Origin: Asticcacaulis sp. YBE204 | Lineage (GTDB): Bacteria > Pseudomonadota > Alphaproteobacteria > Caulobacterales > Caulobacteraceae | DNA length: 64,000 bases | Assembly: GCF_000495855.1 (NCBI RefSeq) | Contig: NZ_AWGF01000014.1 | Span: forward strand, 1 to 64,000 | Direction: 5' to 3' | In this document: positions 44,235 to 52,888 of the stretch, piece by piece | Position numbering within the stretch: position 1 is the first letter of the stretch | Layout: each line of letters opens with the position of its first letter | Program-made: the position numbers and the translations under genes | Notes under the pieces: generated by a model | Databases searched by the model: none | What the model was told of the DNA's origin: nothing | Seen by the model: the letters and a program-made list of their open reading frames with translations, nothing else

Positions 44235-46217
44235 TCAGACCGCTTCGCGCAAGGTCGCCGTGCCATATTCCTTGGTCAGATAGCCCGCCACCTCTTCGGC
44301 GCGCATCGGCTTGGCGAAATAATAGCCCTGAATATAACGCGCACCGACCTCGCGCAGGCGTTTCAGTTCGGCCTCGGTCTCCACGCCCTCGATGACGTGA
44401 TCGAGCGACAGGTTGCCGCACAGGTCGATGATCGTCTTGATGATCTTCTGCGCCGAGTCGTGTTTCAACAACTGCGTCACGAAGCTGCGGTCGATCTTGA
44501 TCTTATCTGCCGGCAGACGGTGGATATAGCTGAAGCTGGAATAGCCCGAACCGAAATCGTCGAGCGCGATGCGGCAGCCCATGCTTTTCAGCCGCGCCAG
44601 CGCCTCGACCGCCTGATCGAAGTCGGTCAGCATGGCGGTCTCGGTCACTTCGAATTCGATGCGCGTCGGGTCGATGCCGGACGCCAGCACGGTTTCACAG
44701 ATCCGCCCGATGGCGCGTGTCGATCTCAGGTCGCGCGCCGACAGGTTGAACGAGACGCGCAGATGCGACGGCCACGACTTCACCGCCACCAGAGATTTAC
44801 GCAGCAAAATCAGCGTGATGTCACTGATCAGGCCCGACCGTTCGGCGGCGCGGATGAAGATATCGGGGCGCACGGCGCCCAGCTTTTCCGATTCCCAGCG
44901 CGCCAGAGCTTCGAAGCTGACGGTCGATTGGGTGGCGAGGTCGACCTGCGGCTGATAGACGATATACATTTCGCGTTCCAGATTGCTGGAGCGCAGGGTC
45001 TGGTCGATGAGGCCGAAATCGCGCATCTCGGTTTCGTGTTTGGCACTGAAGACCACGGGCGCGCCGCGCAGATTCTGCTTGGCGTAGTAAAGGGCGTAGT
45101 CGGCACGCTCCAGCAACTGCGAACCGGTCATCTCGTCGGCATCCGAATGGACGAAGCCGACCGAGGCGGAAATATTGGCGGCCACACCGCCGCCGAGCAG
45201 ATAGGTTTCCCGCAGATTGTCGCAGACCAGCGCCCCGAACTGCCGCAGGGCTTCGTCGGATCGTGCGCCCTTGAGAATCAAGGCGAATTCGTCGCCTCCC
45301 AGACGCGCCACCGTGCCGTCTTTGCCGACACAAGCGCGCAGACGGTGGCCGACCTCGATCAGCAGGGCATCGCCGACGCTGTGACCGTAGATGTCGTTGA
45401 TCGGCTTAAACCCGTCAAGATCGATCAGGGCCAGATCGAAGCTGCCGCCCTTTCGGCGGCCCTCGATGACCTTTTCTAACTCGACAAAGAAACTGCGGCG
45501 GTTGGGCAGACCGGTCAGGGCATCGAAATGTGCCAGAATCTGCGCTTCACGGCGGTGCTTTTCGGCGACGACTCGGGCATGGACGGAGCGGAAGATGGTC
45601 GCGCGCATGATGCCCGCCATGCCGAACGCGGTAAAGATACCTGCAATACCGACCCAGATATGCTGTTTGAGCACCGGAAAACCGGCACTGTGCGCCAGAA
45701 TATACATGGTCGAAATCGCCAGAAACGACGACGGCAGCACCACGCGCAGCGACGCGCCGGAGGTGGCGTAAACCAGCGTCAGCAGGACGAAATAGATCAG
45801 TTTGGCCGGTTCGAAATGCAGGCTCTGATAGGTGACGACATTGCTGTACATCAGAAGATTGATGCACAGGCCGGTGATTTCCAACCGCGTCAGGGACTCG
45901 GTTTTCTTCGTATATACAAAGAGAAGACTGAAACAGATCAGCGCCGTTACCCCTGCCAGAGAGGCCAGTACCGGCAGGGCGATGCCTTTTTCATAGAAAA
46001 AATGCGAAACGAAGATCAGGCAATAATAGCTGCCCACCACGCCGCAGAGGCCGCGCACGATCGGGCGGATGGCGATGACCTTCTCACGCAACAATTCGGT
46101 CGGATCGACGGCCTCGGCGCGTCGGCGACGTAAAATGCCTGCCGTCGCGCCGCGCCACAGGCGGTGAAGCCGGTCGCGAAGGACGGAAATCGATGCGGTG
46201 TCTGTGCGCATGGCCAA
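44235..46217 (-). CDS. Membrane GGDEF-EAL cyclic-di-GMP protein
   Basis: A 660-residue protein. Residues ~45-200 hold six hydrophobic helices, an input domain of unknown class. GGDEF spans about 225-385 with an intact RLGGDEFAL. EAL spans about 400-650 with FEALARWES, NLSARDL, EVTETAML, DDFGSGYSS, DKIKIDRSF and EGVETEAEL, so phosphodiesterase residues look intact. It could both make and break c-di-GMP, which sets attachment and stalk/flagellar lifestyle in Caulobacterales. No partner is adjacent. The start could be two codons later (46211). Confidence 0.93.
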   Translation of the reverse strand: MAMRTDTASISVLRDRLHRLWRGATAGILRRRRAEAVDPTELLREKVIAIRPIVRGLCGVVGSYYCLIFVSHFFYEKGIALPVLASLAGVTALICFSLLFVYTKKTESLTRLEITGLCINLLMYSNVVTYQSLHFEPAKLIYFVLLTLVYATSGASLRVVLPSSFLAISTMYILAHSAGFPVLKQHIWVGIAGIFTAFGMAGIMRATIFRSVHARVVAEKHRREAQILAHFDALTGLPNRRSFFVELEKVIEGRRKGGSFDLALIDLDGFKPINDIYGHSVGDALLIEVGHRLRACVGKDGTVARLGGDEFALILKGARSDEALRQFGALVCDNLRETYLLGGGVAANISASVGFVHSDADEMTGSQLLERADYALYYAKQNLRGAPVVFSAKHETEMRDFGLIDQTLRSSNLEREMYIVYQPQVDLATQSTVSFEALARWESEKLGAVRPDIFIRAAERSGLISDITLILLRKSLVAVKSWPSHLRVSFNLSARDLRSTRAIGRICETVLASGIDPTRIEFEVTETAMLTDFDQAVEALARLKSMGCRIALDDFGSGYSSFSYIHRLPADKIKIDRSFVTQLLKHDSAQKIIKTIIDLCGNLSLDHVIEGVETEAELKRLREVGARYIQGYYFAKPMRAEEVAGYLTKEYGTATLREAV

Positions 46218-46428
46218 CTCGCGGGGTGAGGGTTCACGACGCGCGGACCGCCGGAAACGGCCCGCCTGAGACGCACCCTAGGACGCAAGACCTGAAGATT
46301 ATGCTAAATTTCAGGAAAAAATTCAGATATCTCTTCAATAAAACAAGGGTTTCCGAAATAGAGCGCGGGACCTGACTTTGTTCCATTTGTGACTTGCACA
46401 ACCCCGGGCCTCAGGCCTAGATAGACGT

Positions 46429-47796
46429 ATGCTGCAACCGCAAACAGACTCGCCGAATCCTGAGACGACGGACCTTCTTGACCGCGTCATCCGCACGGCG
46501 CGCGCGCGGGGGGCCGATGCCGCCGAGGCGGTGTTTGCCGACAGCCGCTCCTTGAGCGTCGGGGTGCGCAAGAGCGCCGTCGAAGTGGTCGAAAGCGATG
46601 AAACCGCCGATCTGGGGCTGCGCGTCTTTGTCGGGCAAAAACAGGCGGTTGTTTCGGTATCCGAATTTTCGCCCAAGACGCTGGAGCGGCTGGTCGATCG
46701 CTGCATCGCCATGGCCAGCCTCGCGCCCGACGATCCCTATACGGGTCTGGCCGACCGTGAGCGCCTGTTCAAAGGCCCGGCCGCCGACCTCGATATCTTC
46801 GACGCGACGGAACTGAACGCCGAAACGCTGAAAGGCCGCGCCCTGAGTTGCGAAGCGGCGGGCGTCGAGGTCGATGCCCGGCTCCAGACCGACAGCGCCT
46901 CGGCGGGCCGCGCCCTCACCCACTGGACTATGCTGACCTCCGACGGCTTTCGCGGCGAGCACCGCACCAGCCTGTTTTTCCAGTCGGCGCGGCTGATCGC
47001 CACCGATGCCGACGGCAATATGGAGCGCGAAGGCGAAGGCCGCTCGACACGCTTTTACACGGACCTCCCTGCCCCCGAAACGACGGGCCGCCTTGCCGCC
47101 GACCGCGCCCTCAAGGCGATGGGCGCGCGCAAGATCGACAGCCAGACCGCGCCGGTGATCTTCGAACAGCGCACGGCCAAGTCGCTGATCGGCCTGCTGC
47201 TGGGGGCCATATCCGGCACCGCCGTGGCGCGCGGCTCCAGCTACCTCAAGGACCGGCTGGGCCAGAAAATCTTCGCCGACGGCGTTCACATCATCGACAA
47301 CCCGTTCCGCAAGCGCGGCCTCGGCTCGTGCTATTACGACGACGAAGGCGTGGCCGTCTCCGAGCGTCATCTGATCGAAGACGGCGTCCTGACGACGTGG
47401 TTGCTCAACACCTCGGCCGGGCGGCAACTGGGCATGGCCTCGACCGGCCACGCCTCGCGCTCTCTGGCCCATCCGGCAGGGGTGTCGGCGCATAACGTCA
47501 TCCTCAGCCCCGGCGTGCGCTCGCCCGAAGACATGATGCGCTCGGCAGGCCGCGGCGTCATCGTTACCTCGATGTTCGGCCCCAGCGTCAATTCCGACAC
47601 CGGCGACTGGTCCGCCGGCGCCTCGGGTTTCTGGTTCGAGAATGGCGAGATTGCCTATCCGGTCAATGAAATCACCGTCGCCGGCAATCTGATCGACATT
47701 TTCGCGCGGCTGGAGCCTGCGTCGGACCTTGAGATCAAGGGCACGCTCGACGCGCCGTCGATCCTTGTCGATGCACTCAATATCGGGGGCAAGTGA
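46429..47796 (+). CDS. pmbA: TldE/PmbA family metallopeptidase
   Basis: A 455-residue protein that pairs with TldD to process peptides, such as microcins, in the cytoplasm. It has the ARGADAAEAVFADSRSLSVGVR N-terminus, RGSSYLKDRLGQKIFADGVHIIDNPFRKRG (residues ~265-294), and the C-terminal GASGFWFENGEIAYPVNEITVAGNL pattern. As usual for PmbA, the HExxxH metal site of TldD is absent. It opens the cluster that continues with the IMPase and DUF4170 genes; its stop overlaps the next start (TGATG). Confidence 0.95.
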   Translation: MLQPQTDSPNPETTDLLDRVIRTARARGADAAEAVFADSRSLSVGVRKSAVEVVESDETADLGLRVFVGQKQAVVSVSEFSPKTLERLVDRCIAMASLAPDDPYTGLADRERLFKGPAADLDIFDATELNAETLKGRALSCEAAGVEVDARLQTDSASAGRALTHWTMLTSDGFRGEHRTSLFFQSARLIATDADGNMEREGEGRSTRFYTDLPAPETTGRLAADRALKAMGARKIDSQTAPVIFEQRTAKSLIGLLLGAISGTAVARGSSYLKDRLGQKIFADGVHIIDNPFRKRGLGSCYYDDEGVAVSERHLIEDGVLTTWLLNTSAGRQLGMASTGHASRSLAHPAGVSAHNVILSPGVRSPEDMMRSAGRGVIVTSMFGPSVNSDTGDWSAGASGFWFENGEIAYPVNEITVAGNLIDIFARLEPASDLEIKGTLDAPSILVDALNIGGK

Positions 47797-48602
47797 TGGC
47801 ACCCCGCCCGTTAAAAGACGACCTCGACCTTTTGATCGACCGGGCACGCCGCGCCGGAGCTTTGGCGCAGCATCTCAAGGCGCAGGGGTTGGTCATTTCG
47901 TACAAGTCCGATGGTTCCATCGTCACCAATGCCGATCTTGAGGTCAATCTGTGGCTCAGGGAAGCCCTGCTCAATGCCCGTCCTGACTATGGCTGGCAGA
48001 GCGAGGAATCGCCCGACACCGACGCCCGCCTGACGCAGGAATCACTGTTCGTCCTCGATCCGATCGACGGGACGATGGGCTTCACCAAGGGCAGCCCCTA
48101 CTGGACCATCGCGCTATGTCTGGTGCGCGATCGTCAGCCGGTCGCCGCCGTGGTCTATGCGCCGGACTCCAACGAAATGTATAGCGCGGCCAAGGGTTTG
48201 GGGGCGTTTCTTAACGGTCAGCCGATCACGGCCTCGGCCACGGACAATCTGTCCGCCGCCCACGGCATCGGCGACGCGCGTCTGTTCGGCCGCGACATCT
48301 GGCCCGAACCTTGGCCCAAGATGAACATCACCTCGCGTCCCTCGGTCGCCTATCGCATGGTCTGCGTGGCCGCTGCCAAGGCCGACTTTACCCTGGCCCT
48401 GACACCCAAGCGCGACTGGGACGTCGCCGCCGCGACCCTGATCTGCCATGAGGCCGGGGCGGTCGTGTCGGACCATCTGGGCCGCGCGTTCGACTTCAAC
48501 GATGCCGATACGCTGAAACCCTCGCTGATCTGCGCCAATGCCGGACTTTACCCGGAAATCCGGCGCCGCTGCGCCCACCTTCTCACCCTCGAACATCTCT
48601 GA
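47796..48602 (+). CDS. Inositol monophosphatase / 3'(2'),5'-bisphosphate nucleotidase family (CysQ-like)
   Basis: A 268-residue Mg-dependent phosphatase. Motif ESPDTDARL contains the metal Glu, LDPIDGTMGFTKGSPYWTIALCLV holds the DPIDGT metal-binding site (residues ~89-93), and RDWDVAAATLICHEAGAVVSD carries the WDxAA motif near 210-213. It removes phosphate from small anionic substrates such as PAP or inositol phosphates. ATG at 47796 overlaps the pmbA stop; a GTG three bases earlier is possible. Confidence 0.92.
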   Translation: MAPRPLKDDLDLLIDRARRAGALAQHLKAQGLVISYKSDGSIVTNADLEVNLWLREALLNARPDYGWQSEESPDTDARLTQESLFVLDPIDGTMGFTKGSPYWTIALCLVRDRQPVAAVVYAPDSNEMYSAAKGLGAFLNGQPITASATDNLSAAHGIGDARLFGRDIWPEPWPKMNITSRPSVAYRMVCVAAAKADFTLALTPKRDWDVAAATLICHEAGAVVSDHLGRAFDFNDADTLKPSLICANAGLYPEIRRRCAHLLTLEHL

Positions 48603-48611
48603 GAGTATATT

Positions 48612-48839
48612 ATGAGCGATTCCAAACAACTGCTGCACGTCGTCATCGGCGGCGAACTGAAAGACCTGAGCGCCACCGAATTCAAGGACCTGTCGAAGGT
48701 CGAATTCGTCGGTGCCTACGCGACCTACGAAGAGGCCAAGGGTGCGTGGCGCGCCAAGGCGCAATCGACGGTGGACAACGCCCTGATGCGCTATTTCGTT
48801 ATCCACGCCCACCGCCTGCTCAACCCGGCGAACGATTGA
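48612..48839 (+). CDS. DUF4170 family protein
   Basis: A 75-residue soluble protein. The pattern LLHVVIGGELKDLSATEFKDLSKVEFVGAYATYEEAKGAWRAKAQSTVDNALMRYFVIH with a C-terminal His-rich helix matches DUF4170, which in alphaproteobacteria sits between the IMPase and lipid A exporter genes. It starts 9 nt after the IMPase stop. The function is unknown. Here the usual next gene (msbA-like) is 1.5 kb further on. Confidence 0.85.
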   Translation: MSDSKQLLHVVIGGELKDLSATEFKDLSKVEFVGAYATYEEAKGAWRAKAQSTVDNALMRYFVIHAHRLLNPAND

Positions 48840-48845
48840 TAGGTA

Positions 48846-48953
48846 AGGGCCGAAGGGCCACAGGCCCTTCACCCGTAACCGGGAGCAAACGGCACTGTCG
48901 GTGTTTATACTGGGCAGTTAGGGGGTTTGGGGCCAATGGCCCCAAAATCTTGT
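48846..48953. terminator. Two hairpins downstream of DUF4170
   Basis: AAGGGCC...GGCCCTT near 48846-48871 and TTTGGGGCC...GGCCCCAAAA near 48929-48948 form stems. The second could terminate the plus-strand operon or the minus-strand lipoprotein gene, which ends at 48960. T-tracts are short. Confidence 0.55.
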
Positions 48954-48959
48954 CTGGCG

Positions 48960-49289
48960 CTATTTCTTACCGGGATTGCCCGTTGTACCTTGGGGTAAGG
49001 GCTCAGGTCGGGCGTTATCGTCCTTCCACATCAGCGTATTCAGACAATCGCTGTCCCCCAGCACGAACAGACTGGACCGCTGGCACTTCGCTTGCGCTTC
49101 GGTGACACAGAACCCCTTACCGTTCACATCCTTGACGAAGACCAGACTCTTGGCCTTGCAGGCCTTGGGCGACGGCAAGCTGGCTTGATACTCGGCCTTG
49201 TTCTGAGCGTCCTGCGCCGAGCGCGGCGCGGTGGCACAGCCCTGTACCGCCAGCATCCCCAGCGTCACTATTGCGAATTTCAGTTTCAT
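48960..49289 (-). CDS. Putative lipoprotein, hypothetical
   Basis: A 109-residue protein, starting MKLKFAIVTLGMLAVQGCAT. The signal and lipobox VQGC predict lipid attachment at Cys18. The mature region has four further cysteines (in KACKAK, GFCVTE, AKCQRS and SDCLNT), possibly forming disulfides in the periplasm. An ATG five codons earlier (49304) is possible. It interrupts the lipid A cluster with the phosphatase gene on the same strand. Confidence 0.65.
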   Translation of the reverse strand: MKLKFAIVTLGMLAVQGCATAPRSAQDAQNKAEYQASLPSPKACKAKSLVFVKDVNGKGFCVTEAQAKCQRSSLFVLGDSDCLNTLMWKDDNARPEPLPQGTTGNPGKK

Positions 49290-49344
49290 CCTGTGGGTCC
49301 CCATTTCAGTCGGAGGCTAATCCGCGACTGCGGCATTTTCCAGA

Positions 49345-50037
49345 CTATTCCCGCCTGAAAATCTTCTCGGTCAGCAGCGTGCCCCACCACGAGGATTTGA
49401 AATCGGCCTTGATCTTCACCGGATCGTAGAGCGGCGACTGCGTCCATTCGACGAAACTCATCCCCTGCGGTTCGCCTTCGATAAAATAGCGCTCGAAGAT
49501 ATAGTCGAGCACACCGGTCTTGCCCGCCTTCATGTGCAGGGTGCGCAGGCCCAGTTCCCTGACCGCCTCGCGCATGGGATGGCCAAGATGCAGGTGGCGA
49601 TAGAGGACGCTCATGATCCCTGCCCGATCCGCACCCGATTTACAGTGCATGAGGGCCGGATACTGGATTTCATCGAACAGCTTTTTGGCCTCAAGGATCG
49701 CCGGGGCCGAGGGCACGTCGCGCGAGGTGACGATGAAATCGACCATATCGAGGCCCAGCTTCTCGCACGCGTACTTTTCCAGCGCAAAAAAGGCGCCCTG
49801 CCCCCCGCGCAGATTGATCACGGTTTTGACGCCGTCGTGCTTTTTGAACCAGGCGAGCTGAAACGGCCACGGCTGGTTGGTGCGGACCATCTTGTCGTCG
49901 ATCCAGTGGGCGTTGGTGAAACCCAGACGCAGATAGGCGTGATCCCCCCACAGATAGGCCAGATAGGTCTTGAAAAGACCCCATTTGGTCGTTGTATCGA
50001 AGACCTTGGGCGTTTTGGATTTCTTGAAAAGCTTCAC
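49345..50037 (-). CDS. Protein-tyrosine phosphatase-like protein (dual-specificity fold)
   Basis: A 230-residue protein. The P-loop is MHCKSGADRAG near residues 130-140 (Cys-x5-Arg), with the general-acid region in FIVTSRDVPSAPAIL. The 46-residue N-terminus is basic. It has no signal peptide or membrane helix. The family is the bacterial DSP-PTP branch found in alphaproteobacteria; targets may be proteins, inositides or lipid phosphates. It lies in the middle of the lipid A cluster on the opposite strand. Confidence 0.85.
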   Translation of the reverse strand: MKLFKKSKTPKVFDTTTKWGLFKTYLAYLWGDHAYLRLGFTNAHWIDDKMVRTNQPWPFQLAWFKKHDGVKTVINLRGGQGAFFALEKYACEKLGLDMVDFIVTSRDVPSAPAILEAKKLFDEIQYPALMHCKSGADRAGIMSVLYRHLHLGHPMREAVRELGLRTLHMKAGKTGVLDYIFERYFIEGEPQGMSFVEWTQSPLYDPVKIKADFKSSWWGTLLTEKIFRRE

Positions 50038-50070
50038 GACGACTCGTTATTTAAGATCACGACCACCCCT

Positions 50071-50253
50071 TATACTCCCCCAGTTCGCTGGGGGAGGTGG
50101 ATGCGAAACCAGCGGTTTCGCAGACGGTGGGGGGCATACCCAATTTCAACCTGCTGTGAGGCGTGAAATGTGTTTGCCCCCACCACCGCATCTAGCGCTT
50201 CGCGCTTCGCGCGTCGTGCGGTCCCCCTCCCCGGCACGCCGGGGAGGTATAAG
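50071..50253. repeat. Mosaic palindromic element, copy B
   Basis: A 183-bp element. It begins TATACTCCCCCAGTTCGCTG and ends CCGGGGAGGTATAAG, so its ends are inverted. Internal blocks are GTCGTGCGGTCCCC and CCCACCACCGCATCTAGC. It lies in the 332-bp divergent gap between the phosphatase and MsbA-like genes. The remaining ~115 bp hold the putative MsbA-like promoter (TTGCCG... TATATAG near 50310-50341). Confidence 0.85.
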
Positions 50254-50369
50254 GAGAGGTTCCTCGATCCCGCATATAGCGATTTCCCCGGCCAAACACA
50301 AACTATTGGCTTTGCCGCAACTGACCCTGACCCTATATAGTTTCAACTTCCGTCACTTACGCCTCATTT

Positions 50370-52187
50370 ATGCTGCCCAATCCCGCTGTTCCTGCTCTGC
50401 CATCTTTAAGCACAAACGCGCTTATGCAGCGGGTGTGGCGCGATTACCTGCAAGCTTTCAAAGGGTTCTTAGCTTTAGCCATCGGTTGCGCGGTCATGGT
50501 GGCGATTTCGACTCAGTTCGTCATCTGGTGCCTGAAACCCGGCATCGAGCTTCTGTTCGGCGAAAGCGATTCGGCGGCGGCCTCCGAAGTCCCGCCCTTC
50601 GTCGCCGCCCATCCGCTGATCTGGGTGCCGGTCGTGATGATCGCCGCCACCATCGTCCGCCTGATCGCGCAGCTGGGGCTGGCGACCTCGGTCAATAAGG
50701 TCGGCCACCGCCTGGTCGGGCGCATCCAGTCGCAACTGTTCGGCAATCTGATCCACGCCGACCTCGGCCACCTCAACAAAGCCCATTCCGGCAGCTACCT
50801 GTCCTCGGTTCTGTTCGACGCAGGCCTGATGCGCGAAGCGACGACCAACGGCGTCGTCAACTACGTCCAGCATACCGGCATCGTCGTCGCCGCGCTGGTT
50901 TCGATGGCGCAGATCGACTGGCGCATGACGCTCGGCGTGCTCCTGATCGGCCCGGTGATCGGCGCGGTGCTGGGGCAATATAACCGCCGCACCAAAAAGG
51001 CCGCGCAAGGCGCGATGGACGAGACCTCAACCCTGTCGACCGCTATCATGGAAAGTCTCGACGGTGTTAAAATCGTCAAGATCAACAACCGCGAAGCCTA
51101 TGAACAGGCCCGCGTCGATGCGGTTATCGAGCGTCGTCAGAAGCACATCATCAAGGGGGCCAATGCCCGCGCCTCGGCAGCCCCCATGACAGAGGCCCTG
51201 ACCACCATCGTCCTGGCCCTCGTCGTCGCCTATGCCGGCTGGCGGGCGCAGTCAGGGGCCATGACGCTGGGGGGCTTTACGGCTTATATCGCGTTTCTGG
51301 GCGCCGCCGGACAAAGCTTGCGGCAACTGGCCAATCTGCAAACCGTAATGGCCGAAGGCTTTACCGCGGCCCGCCGTCTGTTCGCGGCGCTCGATGTCGC
51401 CCCCGAAATCACCGATGCCCCGGACGCCAAGCCCTTGGGGGCCTTCGACCGCGTGACCTTCGACCGCGTGAGTTTTGCCTATGGCGACGCACCGGTTCTT
51501 CGCGACATCAGTTTTGAGGCGCGCGCCGGTCAGTCGGTGGCGCTGGTTGGACCGTCGGGCTCAGGAAAATCAACATTGCTTAATCTCTTGCCGCGCTTCT
51601 ACGACGCGGTATCGGGCGATATCCGCTTCGGCGACACGCCGCAACGCGCGGTGACCCTGAGCTCTCTGCGCGAACGGATTGCGCTGGTCTCGCAAGACCC
51701 GTTCCTGTTCGACGACACGATCCGCGCCAATATCGCTTATGGCCGTCCCGGTGCCAGCGACGCCGCCATAAGTCAGGCCGTGCGCGACGCCGCCGCCGAG
51801 GACTTCATCGCCGACCTTGCTCAGGGCCTCGACACCCGCGTCGGCGAAGGCGGGTCGCGTCTGTCGGGCGGTCAGAAACAGCGCATCGCCATCGCCCGCG
51901 CCTTCCTGAAAGACGCGCCTCTGCTGCTCCTCGATGAAGCCACCTCGGCGCTGGACACCCAGTCCGAGATCAAGGTCCAGCAGGCGCTGGAACGCCTGAT
52001 GGCCGGACGCACGACCTTCATCATCGCCCACCGCCTGTCGACCGTGCGCCACGCCGATCAGATTCTGGTGCTGAAAGACGGCGAGATCGTCGAACGCGGC
52101 ACGCACGATCAACTATTGATCCAAAACGGCCTCTATGCCGACCTGGCGCAAACCCAGTTCACACATGCCGCGTCCGAGGTGGCATGA
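50370..52187 (+). CDS. msbA: MsbA-like ABC transporter (lipid A exporter, fused permease/ATPase)
   Basis: A 605-residue half-transporter; the dimer would flip lipid A-type lipids across the inner membrane. Residues ~25-340 form six helices of the ABC exporter fold. The ATPase has Walker A GPSGSGKST near residue 393-401, a Q-loop in LVSQDPFLFDDTIR, the signature LSGGQKQRIAIARAF near 495-509, and Walker B LLLLDEATSALD. The last codons overlap the next gene by 4 nt. Context with DUF374, waaA and lpxK argues for lipid A export. Confidence 0.93.
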   Translation: MLPNPAVPALPSLSTNALMQRVWRDYLQAFKGFLALAIGCAVMVAISTQFVIWCLKPGIELLFGESDSAAASEVPPFVAAHPLIWVPVVMIAATIVRLIAQLGLATSVNKVGHRLVGRIQSQLFGNLIHADLGHLNKAHSGSYLSSVLFDAGLMREATTNGVVNYVQHTGIVVAALVSMAQIDWRMTLGVLLIGPVIGAVLGQYNRRTKKAAQGAMDETSTLSTAIMESLDGVKIVKINNREAYEQARVDAVIERRQKHIIKGANARASAAPMTEALTTIVLALVVAYAGWRAQSGAMTLGGFTAYIAFLGAAGQSLRQLANLQTVMAEGFTAARRLFAALDVAPEITDAPDAKPLGAFDRVTFDRVSFAYGDAPVLRDISFEARAGQSVALVGPSGSGKSTLLNLLPRFYDAVSGDIRFGDTPQRAVTLSSLRERIALVSQDPFLFDDTIRANIAYGRPGASDAAISQAVRDAAAEDFIADLAQGLDTRVGEGGSRLSGGQKQRIAIARAFLKDAPLLLLDEATSALDTQSEIKVQQALERLMAGRTTFIIAHRLSTVRHADQILVLKDGEIVERGTHDQLLIQNGLYADLAQTQFTHAASEVA

Positions 52188-52888
52188 AAGCCGCGCTGAA
52201 TACCCCCTTTGTCCAAAACCTGATGGCGGCCATTGTCGTTGCCTATCTGCGCTTTTGTTATGCGACGACCCGTTGGACACAGATCAATCGCGAACCGGTG
52301 GAAGCGCTATGGGATGCGCACCCGCAACGCCCCATCGTATGGATGTTCTGGCATCAGCGTCTGCATCTGGGTCACGCCGCCTGGCCCAAGGGTCGGGCGC
52401 AGGCTCTGGCCGTACTGGCCTCACTGTCCAAATCCGGCGCCGTTAGCGTCAGGATCAATACGCGTTTCGGCCACACCTCGATCCGGGGATCTTCGGCCAA
52501 GAAGAGCGATCCCAACAAGGATAAGCGCGGCACGCAGGCTTTTCGCGAACTGTTGCGATGGTTACGCGACGGCAATGCGGTTGCCATGACACCGGACGGA
52601 CCGCGCGGCCCGGCTCAGGTCATGACCGAAGGTTCGCTCAAGCTCTCACAGATGACAGACGCGCCAATGGTCCTGCTCGGGCAGTCGACGCGACGCTTCG
52701 TAACCCTGAACAGTTGGGACCATATGCGTATCCCCTTGCCCTTTACCCGGGGCGTGATGGTATGGGAGGTTCTGCCGCCAGTCCCCAGAGATGCCGACGA
52801 AGACCGTCTGACGGTCATCCGTCTTGAGGCGGAGGCGACTCTCACGGCATTGACCGACCGCGCCGATGCGATTGCGGGGGTGTCATGA
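52184..52888 (+). CDS. DUF374 lysophospholipid acyltransferase-like protein
   Basis: A 234-residue protein with an N-terminal hydrophobic helix (LMAAIVVAYLRFCY). The family pattern is IVWMFWHQRLHLGHAAW (the FWHxR motif of DUF374 in place of HxxxxD) and AMTPDGPRGPAQVM near 128-141. The fold is LPLAT-like. In alphaproteobacteria these sit beside waaA and lpxK and may move an acyl chain or protect lipid A. Overlaps both neighbours by 4 nt (ATGA). Confidence 0.85.
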   Translation: MKAALNTPFVQNLMAAIVVAYLRFCYATTRWTQINREPVEALWDAHPQRPIVWMFWHQRLHLGHAAWPKGRAQALAVLASLSKSGAVSVRINTRFGHTSIRGSSAKKSDPNKDKRGTQAFRELLRWLRDGNAVAMTPDGPRGPAQVMTEGSLKLSQMTDAPMVLLGQSTRRFVTLNSWDHMRIPLPFTRGVMVWEVLPPVPRDADEDRLTVIRLEAEATLTALTDRADAIAGVS

